A DNA stretch of 64,000 nt, taken from contig JAVLUZ010000150.1 of NCBI GenBank assembly GCA_036768485.1, positions 682,001 to 746,000 of the forward strand, written 5' to 3'. Position 1 is the stretch's first letter, and every line of letters begins with the position of its first letter. This DNA is from Mermis nigrescens (lineage: Eukaryota; Nematoda; Enoplea; Mermithida; Mermithidae). The notes under the pieces are model-generated. The model made no database searches, had not been told where the DNA came from, and saw only the letters and a program-made list of their open reading frames with translations. Positions 59,701 through 64,000 of this stretch are shown here, piece after piece. The position numbers and the translations under genes are program-made.

Positions 59701-62394
59701 ATTGAGCATACACACGTATGTGCATGTTATGTAAGTACGTAACATGTAAATACGGTGTACACATAAATATATATGCTTATACGAAATTCAGAGACATAAA
59801 GGCTTATACATTACATACATGAATCGACTATCTCCGATTCTCGCTAAAAATGACTTTGGTAGCTTCCCTTCACTTTTAAATGCGGAACAGGTATTTTTCA
59901 CAAAAAATAAAATTCTATTTAAGGATCAGACGATTAATTTATCATTCTTCTTCCGGTAAATGAAAAATGCACGCAACTATAGTAAACCAGTTTATCTGAC
60001 CAACTTACACGGATCTTTTCGTTTTCGTTGGCCAACAATTTGTAAGCGGAGACAAGCTGAACAAAAGCTTCGCTTAAGATATACGAACCAGTCATAAAAC
60101 ATGTAACTATGTAAATACGTAACAAAACAAAATCAGATAAGAGTTGAATTTTAATATATCTATGGAGACAAGCACGACATCACCTAGAATTTTGCATGCA
60201 CAGGAAAGACTGCAACGAGTTATTTCAAACATTAAAACATTTATGAGCTTCTTCCAACTCAATTATAATCGCGACATGCTCTTGTCTGTGAATGTAGCAG
60301 ATGACGTGGGCTGATAGGCAGCTAGGCCCGTATCCAGTGGCAAGGGTAAAGGGGTATTTTTTTAATTTTATTATTCGGAAAAATTTTTTAATTTCATTTT
60401 TGTTTCTTCCCAAAAATCTTTGTGCGTGTACAAAGACGGTCCCAAAAAGTCTTTGCCGAATACAAAAAAACGTGGATAGAATTCGTGTTTTTTTGATCTA
60501 CAGAAAGGCGCCAAATGGAGCATAAAAGAAGACGCTTTTGCATCGTTTGCCCCCAAAAAGGTAGCCAAATTGAGTCTGAAAGAGCGAAAATGCCAAGTTT
60601 TGCTAGATCCCTTAATGTTTCAGATCCCTTAATGTCATTTGCTCTATCACCACAGGCCACCTGGCTGAATGAGTGATCAAAAAACACAAATCAAGTCGAT
60701 AAACGTCGTTTTACACATAACGCAACATCGCTTCTGTGGCATCAACATTTTCCAAATTCAACTGATTCTCCCTGATATAAAATTCTGAATACGTGAATAC
60801 GGGACTTTAGGTAGCTATTTACTTTTTTTACGTGATGTACATATACATAAGTACATAGTTTGTTGTAAGATTGCTGTATTTCTGTCATCATGAATATTTA
60901 GGCTTAAATTTGAATGAAAACACATAAAAAATAAGGACGATGGAATAACCTTTAACATCAAATATATACGGAATGCTAGGAAAATAAATGCGTAATTCAA
61001 ATTATGCTATTAGACGTCGTTTTATGCTTTTTAATGGTGCGACCAATAGGTTTTGGTCCGAAATGACCTGAGGGGGTATGCTTTTCAAAAGTCCTGTTAG
61101 GGGGTTCCTGCTCATACCCCTCCGTGTCCCAGTGTGCATGCGTAAATGCTTGATTGAACTCAAAAAAATTTTTCTGAAAAAACGGTTTTTTTGGGGACAC
61201 GATGGGTTTTTTAGGAACCAGTGGGTTTTTTTAAGTTGCACTTTCCTTAAAATATTTAGATAACGAAAAAATATTTAATCAAAGTGAGTGGTGGAAAATC
61301 TGACCATATGTAGTATAGCCACAATAAATAAACCCAAAAAAGCAGGGGCCGGAGATAATGTGTAAGGAGAAATTGCACGAAAAGTAAAAAGTGGATGTTT
61401 TCAGAGGACAACACTATATATAAACATTAGTTGAGCTACACAACAGGCACTTATTACTTAATTAAGCCCTGATTCAATTGATTCAATTTTGACGAGGTTT
61501 ATTAGACCAATGCCATGAGGCGTAACCTACACAAAAACGATGGTATTTTTTAGCGTTTCTCAAATAGCTCGATACAATAAAGCAAAGCAAGCTAAAAACC
61601 AAGAAATTTTTTACTCTTCCCAAGCAGCAATCAGCATCATTTTAACTGAATATCAATCCTCTAAACAAGCTTAATGGTCAACTCCTTAATATCTGGCCCA
61701 AGCTCGACTCCTAAAAGTTTTGAAATTTCGATCTTTCAATTTAAATTTAGGCTCCACAAAAACGAATAATATATAGAGGTAGCGAGTCGGCGCGACAGTT
61801 TTTGACGTATTTACCGCATCTAAACTTAAGCTTGGGCTTTCCAGAAGTCAAACATTACAGAAAATAACAGATTCGGCGCCGGAAAATTTCGGTACCTATG
61901 CCAATTTATTGAAATTCTTAAGCCCCTGTTCTGGCTGCCTCTTTAATGTGCTTTATTCGAGAGGTAAATACTGTTTTTCATTTCTACATGCAACCCCGTC
62001 CACTTAATACAGGTCAGACGTGAAACAAGAATAATGCAAGTATGTGCAATGCAAAAGATGGTAAAATCCCATGTTACATCCCCGTTTTCTACATATGTAT
62101 GTATAAAATGCTACTTCGTTCGATTTTTATCTATAGTCGATCAAAATTCGGGCTATTTTTATGTTTAGCGAAGACGATTAAGCTTTTTCAATCGTCAATT
62201 GAAAATAAATTACAATAACATGATGTTATACTCACCTGTCTAAACTTATCTTTATAACTTGCCGCTCTTCCTTGTAATTTGTTTAAAACGGATGAAATTT
62301 GCTCTCTGGAAGCGCTAGAAACTGAATAAGATGACCCGGCTGCACTTTCCATATCAGTTTCTACGTCCGACAAAATAGTGGACATTTGGGCAGA
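35352..62394 (-). CDS. Golgin245: Golgin-245/GOLGA4-type trans-Golgi tether (13 or more exons)
   Basis: Golgin-245 is a long coiled-coil protein anchored to the trans-Golgi by a C-terminal GRIP domain that binds Arl1-GTP. It captures endosome-derived vesicles. Exons on the minus strand: 62394-62236, 60056-60009, 58384-58229, 57550-57446, 56231-56103, 53281-53056, 51993-51860, about 50233-50100, 47882-47736, 42221-39720, 37638-37576, 37517-37455 and 35525 downward. Diagnostic pieces are SYKDKFRQ, LVSAYKLLANENEK, SQDKALKRMHELREE, LLQRCKESIKSYKDK and the GRIP residues YLRNIVFRYM...NLAKAIAAVLKL. About 1,310 residues are visible. The N-terminal exons are right of the window. Nearly all junctions agree in phase; the one after 50100 does not. 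Introns are long and repeat-rich. Confidence 0.95.
36025..36510. mobile_element. pogo-like MITE
   Basis: TA duplications (36023-36024, 36511-36512) bound a 486-bp element. It starts CAGTCGAACTCGGATAATGC and ends GCATTATCCAATTTCCATTG. The CAGTNNNACTCNGATAATGC end and TA target are typical of pogo/Tigger elements. Extra internal TCGGATAATGC copies occur near both ends. It sits in a golgin intron. Confidence 0.88.
37455..37517 (-). CDS. Golgin245: Golgin exon: GRIP domain, N-terminal helix
   Basis: The acceptor TTTTTCAG ends at 37518 and the donor GTAAAT follows 37455. It has 21 codons in phase 0: YLRNIVFRYMVERESLGKES plus Met. The leading Tyr is the conserved GRIP residue needed for Arl1 binding in golgin-245 (human EYLRKVLFEYM). 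It joins the preceding EAE and the following NLAKAI exons. Confidence 0.93.
37576..37638 (-). CDS. Golgin245: Golgin exon: linker before GRIP
   Basis: The acceptor CGTTCTAG ends at 37639; the donor is GTTCCT. Its 21 codons in phase 0 encode RFSSISLDHPGVIFAEPAEA plus Glu. This matches the human segment HTDVSLFGEPTEFE that precedes YLRK. It was too short to call without the flanking match. Confidence 0.85.
38725..39104 (+). repeat. CATGATC...GCTGTGCATGTCTG repeat, copy 2
   Basis: It starts ACACATGATCTTGGGG, has TTCACCC, GAAAGATGGAGCATCGTCAG and TTTTTGACGCGTACCCAC, and ends GCTGTGCATGTCTG. Confidence 0.75.
39720..42221 (-). CDS. Golgin245: Golgin giant coiled-coil exon (834 aa)
   Basis: The acceptor TTTTGCTAG ends at 42222 and the strong donor CAG/GTGGGT follows 39720. 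It has 834 codons in phase 0 with no stop. It begins EKLQLESRLDQLSIEHAAAM and ends HEEKWVNYGTVQ. The whole exon is predicted heptad coiled coil rich in Glu, Lys, Leu, Ser and Asn. Three near-identical blocks of the type ESLRRDLSESANQKAALEE lie at about 40700-40900. An earlier donor at TGG/GTAAAT is possible, but the longer version matches the human spacing before GRIP. Higher GC than the surroundings, as expected for coding DNA. Confidence 0.96.
43732..44097 (+). repeat. CATGATC...GCTGTGCATGCATG repeat, copy 3
   Basis: It starts GCACGATCTTGGAGG, contains GCGCTTCGCGCC near 43896, and ends ATGCTGTGCATGCATG. It lies in the intron upstream of the giant golgin exon, with an inverted relative just before it (42645-42995). 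Confidence 0.7.
44981..45263 (+). repeat. CACGCCCACGTGTG-family repeat, copy 4
   Basis: It starts CATAGGTGGACAGCACCC and ends CCCACGCCCACGTGTG, in the same orientation as the 8802 copy. Confidence 0.78.
45961..46580. mobile_element. hAT-type MITE with 8-bp target duplication
   Basis: A 620-bp element begins CAGTGGCGCATCTAGG and ends CTTAAATCCGCCCCTG. It is flanked by perfect TTTACGAT duplications (45953-45960, 46581-46588). It contains the hairpin GGCGCGAAGCGCC at 46195-46207. Relatives lie at 20708-21293 and from 63631 to the window end. Non-coding. Confidence 0.9.
46669..47592. mobile_element. Harbinger-like MITE, composite
   Basis: TAA at 46666-46668 and TAA at 47593-47595 flank inverted ends AGCCTGATTTATACTTTCAC and GTGAAGTATGAATCAGGCT. 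The 3-bp TAA duplication fits PIF/Harbinger. The interior is GCGGCGCGGC-rich. It carries nested pieces of two other families: the GAAACAGACTGTA palindrome at about 46990-47248 and the ACGTGCCTG repeat at 47362-47530. Confidence 0.8.
47736..47882 (-). CDS. Golgin245: Golgin exon: coiled coil (49 aa)
   Basis: The acceptor CTTTTTTAG ends at 47883; the donor is GTAAGC. Its 49 codons in phase 0 encode EMEFDKILKEREEQMQLALE, then ERDLQKMAALAAHDQKNDAL. Human GOLGA4 has REREFQEQMKVALEKSQSEY at this place. It joins the giant exon in phase. Confidence 0.92.
49677..49938 (-). repeat. CACGCCCACGTGTG-family repeat, copy 5
   Basis: Inverted copy running TTTAGGCGTGGGAGGG to GGTGCCGCCCACCTATG. Confidence 0.75.
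50100..50233 (-). CDS. Golgin245: Golgin exon: coiled coil, 3' border uncertain
   Basis: The acceptor AAATTAG ends at 50234. In phase 0 it encodes EEEEKRKHFEDEFQRSLLAQ, then EFEAKFEKLKQEYESAAKL, and stops soon after at TAA near 50086. The only GT donors are after 50122 (phase 1) and after 50100 (phase 2). Neither fits the phase 0 start of the next known exon (47882). A short exon may be hidden between 47883 and 50099, or a base is missing in the sequence. Confidence 0.82.
50560..50985. repeat. GTACATGTAC-family repeat, copy 1
   Basis: It contains TTTGTACATGTA, AAGTCTTTGTACATTTTGTA and CAAATTTTCGGGTA, two GGCGC hairpins (50777, 50878-50890) and TTTGTACATGTACAAAGACG. An inverted copy lies at 55390-55850; partial copies lie at 2090-2160 and 60408-60475. 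Confidence 0.75.
51457..51650. repeat. TGTAAC...GTTACATG repeat
   Basis: It starts ACATGTAACAGCGGGG and ends CGAGCCGTTACATGTATGG; the ends are inverted. It belongs to the family at 9785-9975 and 37120-37330. Confidence 0.72.
51860..51993 (-). CDS. Golgin245: Golgin exon: coiled coil (44 aa)
   Basis: The acceptor TGTTCCAG ends at 51994; the donor is GTAATA. Two bases (AT) complete an AAT codon with the A left by the previous exon, then 44 codons follow: ADKLKGLEDELKRKQDNEQE and LVQQLSHAKQAAVQIVK. The phase match confirms the join. Confidence 0.93.
52015..52190 (+). repeat. CAGGCACGTAGC MITE-like repeat, copy 3
   Basis: It starts AGGCATATATCTCTAGG and ends GGCCAGCTACGCGCCTG; a GGTGTTGGTCCCCCAAAATA block lies near the right end. 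It sits close to the preceding golgin exon. Confidence 0.72.
53056..53281 (-). CDS. Golgin245: Golgin exon: coiled coil (75 aa)
   Basis: The acceptor TGATCAG ends at 53282; the donor is GTACGC. Its 75 codons plus one base encode GAAEGMSDFVTERTLDEYKQ, SFKLKLDEEAERSALALAHC, KQEMHREIEKKEQLIEQLRL and LMKAAETS. The KRQMHE...KEEEIAQLR segment of human GOLGA4 is recognisable. The ATG inside it is not the gene start. Together with the next exon this is the only phase 1 junction seen in the gene. Confidence 0.93.
53757..53797. repeat. ATT microsatellite
   Basis: Run of about 13 ATT units in a golgin intron. Confidence 0.92.
54151..54330. repeat. Possible CAGGGTGG MITE remnant
   Basis: CAGGGTGGACCGAAAAAAGG resembles the foldback-MITE end. 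The flanking TA and the right end are not evident. Confidence 0.3.
54748..54990 (+). repeat. CACGCCCACGTGTG-family repeat, copy 6
   Basis: It starts AGAGGTAAGCGGCACC and ends CCCCCACGCCCAGATGTGC. The frame at 54625-55038 runs through it and is not a gene. Confidence 0.75.
55390..55850. repeat. GTACATGTAC-family repeat, copy 2 (inverted)
   Basis: Reverse complement of much of 50560-50985: AATGTACAAAGACTTTCGGG, GCGCTTCGCGCCGAAATGAG, then GTGTGTACAAAATGTACAAAG. About 4.5 kb separates the two inverted copies inside the golgin gene. Confidence 0.75.
56103..56231 (-). CDS. Golgin245: Golgin exon: LLQRCKESIKSYK (43 aa)
   Basis: The acceptor TGTTTTAG ends at 56232; the donor is GTAGGT. Its 43 codons in phase 0 encode IKKLEELLQRCKESIKSYKD, KTAQLTTENERLSVRIKEME and HDQ. 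Human GOLGA4 reads QENLLKRCKETIQSHKEQCT here; this is one of the most diagnostic pieces of the gene. Confidence 0.95.
57075..57247 (+). repeat. CAGGCACGTAGC MITE-like repeat, copy 4
   Basis: GCAGGCACGTCGCTG at the left and CAGCTACGTGCCTGC at the right are inverted ends of a roughly 172-bp element with GGGTTCCGGACCCCCC inside. Confidence 0.78.
57446..57550 (-). CDS. Golgin245: Golgin exon (35 aa)
   Basis: The acceptor TACCTTCAG ends at 57551; the donor is GTACGG. Its 35 codons in phase 0 encode FELMMEGKSIDEDVLKEHNI and SLPPALVNLSTEKEK. It is a non-coil linker between the DKALKR and RCKESIK exons, poorly conserved, accepted because borders and phase fit. Confidence 0.85.
58229..58384 (-). CDS. 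Golgin245: Golgin exon: SQDKALKRMHELREE (52 aa)
   Basis: The acceptor CATCCATAG ends at 58385; the donor is GTACTT. Its 52 codons in phase 0 encode ISQDKALKRMHELREEKKMC, DRAKRELEQTLRSKILAQDG and ALASLKHQ. It aligns with human SQSQDKSLRRIAELREELQM...AKKHLQEEFDASLEEKD. Confidence 0.95.
58613..58872 (+). repeat. CATGATC...GCTATGCATAT repeat, copy 4
   Basis: Starts ATACATGATCTTGGGG, ends near CATGCTATGCATATTTG; lies in a golgin intron. Confidence 0.7.
60009..60056 (-). CDS. Golgin245: Golgin 16-residue microexon
   Basis: The acceptor TGTTCAG ends at 60057 and the donor GTAAGT follows 60009. Exactly 48 bases in phase 0 encode LVSAYKLLANENEKIR. Human has LVTAYQMLQREKKKLQ at the same place, between SYRGKYSE and GILSQSQDK. 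The exact fit of length, phase and sequence makes it convincing despite its size. Confidence 0.92.
62236..62394 (-). CDS. Golgin245: Golgin exon: most N-terminal seen (53 aa)
   Basis: The acceptor CCCTTGGACAG ends at 62395; the donor is GTGAGT. It encodes SAQMSTILSDVETDMESAAG, then SREQISSVLNKLQGRAASYK and DKFRQ. It corresponds to human DMDSEAEDLVG...NKEQLIQRLRRMERSLSSYRGKYSE. The usual golgin start (MFxKLKQKI) is absent, so earlier exons should lie beyond 64000. The in-exon Met is a less likely start. Confidence 0.92.
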
Positions 62395-62420
62395 CTGTCC
62401 AAGGGAAGGGAAGAAACTGA

Positions 62421-63220
62421 AGTGAACCAAAGAAAAAGTTATCTATGTCCTTAAAGCGCAGTATTCATGTTTCTGATATCAGTAAGAAGCACGATTTTTG
62501 TACAAAAACCTCGACTTTTTGTGCAATCGGACATGGTCAAAAACTGTCTATACATTTCGCACAAAGATCTATCCGAAAATCTTTAAACGAGCCTCAAAAT
62601 CTTCGTTCCGCACAAAAAGCAAAAGCAATGGTAAGCAAATTGAATAAGCTTGAATATGATAGAAGGACACGTTTTTTAGTACGTAGAAAAGAGGCATTGG
62701 TCGTCTAAATATCCTAGCATTATTAAGTAAATACATGAGCGTAGCATACATGTACATAACGGCTCAAAATTTTGGTTGGGGGATCCCGGCTGTCAAAAAC
62801 GGCTAAAAAACATCTAAAAACGGCCGAAAAATTCGATGTTTTCCCAAAAATTGGAAGGTAAGTGAACCCAAAGAAAAAGTTATCTTGTCCTTAAAGCGCA
62901 GTATTCATGTTTCTGATATCAGTAAGAAGCACGATTTTTGTACAAAAACCTCGACTTTTTGTGCAATCGACATGGTCAAAAACTGTCTATACATTTCGCA
63001 CAAAGATCTATCCGAAAATCTTTAAACGAGCCTCAAAATCTTCGTTCCGCACAAAAAAGCAAAAGCAATGGTAAAATTGAATAAGCTTGAATATGATAGA
63101 AGGACACGTTTTTTAGTACGTAGAAAAGAGGCATTGGTCGTCTAAATATCCTAGCATTATTGGGTAAATACAAGTGAGCGTAGCATACATGTAACGGCTC
63201 AAAATTTTGAGTGGGGGTCC
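62421..63220. repeat. Direct duplication, two copies 440 bp apart
   Basis: The block from AGTGAACC(C)AAAGAAAAAG to ATACATGTA...ACGGCTCAAAATTTT occurs at 62421-62780 and again at 62862-63210 with only a few differences. It lies just upstream of the first visible golgin exon and starts close to its acceptor. It contains TTTTTGTGCAATCG, also found near 5970. Confidence 0.88.
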
Positions 63221-63630
63221 CTGGCTATTTTAGTTAGCTACTGATTTTCAGAGGAAGGGGCTAAATGACCTCAAATTTTTCGTCAAAAACGGCCGAAAAA
63301 CATCTAAAAAGGTCGAAAATTCAATTTTTTCACAAAAAATGGAAGGAAGGGGTCAAAAATTTTCTGTCTTTGGGGGATGGCCGACTTTGGTTGGGGATCC
63401 CCATCCTCTGGCGCAGGGTTAGCTGGAGTTAGAATTAGTTAATTAGTTGACCCTAAACTTAAAGCAACCATGCAGGGCGAAATTTAACCAACCACGCAAA
63501 AAACTTGCAATTTCAACGAAACACTGAAGAATTATGCAAAAATTTGCGTGACAGCAATGAATGCTTTGTACAACAAATTTTACATGACAGTAGGCATATT
63601 CTTAGATTGAGCTTATCAAATCAATATCTA

Positions 63631-64000
63631 CAGTGGCGGATCTAGGATTTTGCTAATCGGGACGGTACCCCAACTTTTCCAAAAACCGTCGAAAACAGGT
63701 ACAAAAAGTTGTCCTTCCAATGCGAAATACCGTTTTTTGGCGCATTAAGTTGTCTACTTTTATTTCAAACCGCTCTTGGCGCAATGTTTTTCCTAAAAAA
63801 TTTTGTGGCCATTTCGCTCAAAAGAATCATTAAATTTCTATGATTTAAGGGAAAATCTGGAGCGGGAGAACGTTTAGAAACTTGGATTAATGCTCAATCA
63901 CCTGCATTGTAGCATTTGACGCGGAACGTCGAAAATTTTTAAACGTTTTCCTTGAAAGCATAGAAGAGACTATGCTGAAAGAGCTGTTTCTGCTCTTGAA
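63631..64000. mobile_element. hAT-type MITE, cut by window end
   Basis: It starts CAGTGGCGGATCTAGG and follows the 45961-46580 element through AACTTTTCCAAAAACCGTC and GAAAATCTGGAGCGGGAG. The right end is outside the window. Confidence 0.8.

Noticed and set aside
62188..62430. Golgin N-terminus starting MVHFSFFPSLG
   Set aside because: These residues are the polypyrimidine tract and acceptor read as protein; the coding match begins after CAG at 62395.

Overview
The window looks like nuclear DNA of an invertebrate animal, most likely an arthropod. It is AT-rich and full of short DNA-transposon relics. Its genes are cut into small exons by long, repeat-filled introns with GT-AG borders. I cannot name the species. 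No bacterial operons, rRNA, tRNA or CRISPR arrays were seen.

Three spliced genes can be reconstructed by joining exons whose phases agree. (1) On the + strand, 751-11712, lies the 3' part of a TET methylcytosine dioxygenase gene. Five exons encode about 458 residues: part of the Cys-rich region, the HxD iron motif, the DEQLHVLP block, the TCRQR block, and a last exon with the HATT histidine, the RIS motif and a heptapeptide-repeat tail. Its 5' exons lie left of the window. (2) On the - strand, 22605-19944, lies a three-exon NPC2-like (ML domain) secreted sterol-binding protein gene with all six expected cysteines. The last part is out of frame by one base. (3) On the - strand, 62394-35352, lies a golgin-245/GOLGA4-type trans-Golgi tether. 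At least 13 exons are visible, including a 16-residue microexon, a single 2.5 kb coiled-coil exon (834 aa) and a GRIP domain split over three small exons. Its N-terminal exons lie right of the window.

TET runs toward the two - strand genes. The rest is repeats: Tc1/mariner-type foldback MITEs with TA duplications, hAT-type MITEs with perfect 8-bp duplications, a pogo-like and a Harbinger-like MITE, and several unclassified 150-400 bp families. There is also a decayed FLYWCH (MULE-type) element between inverted tandem arrays, a 59-bp minisatellite framed by inverted repeats, and a 137-bp (TA)n tract. A GC-rich hairpin, GGCGC-GAA-GCGCC, usually next to an A/T-rich GAAAATTT stretch, recurs in many otherwise different repeats.

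The three genes are not an operon and have unrelated jobs: DNA demethylation, lysosomal or secreted sterol transfer, and Golgi vesicle tethering. Gene calls rest on recognising family motifs by eye. No alignment, RNA evidence or database search was available.
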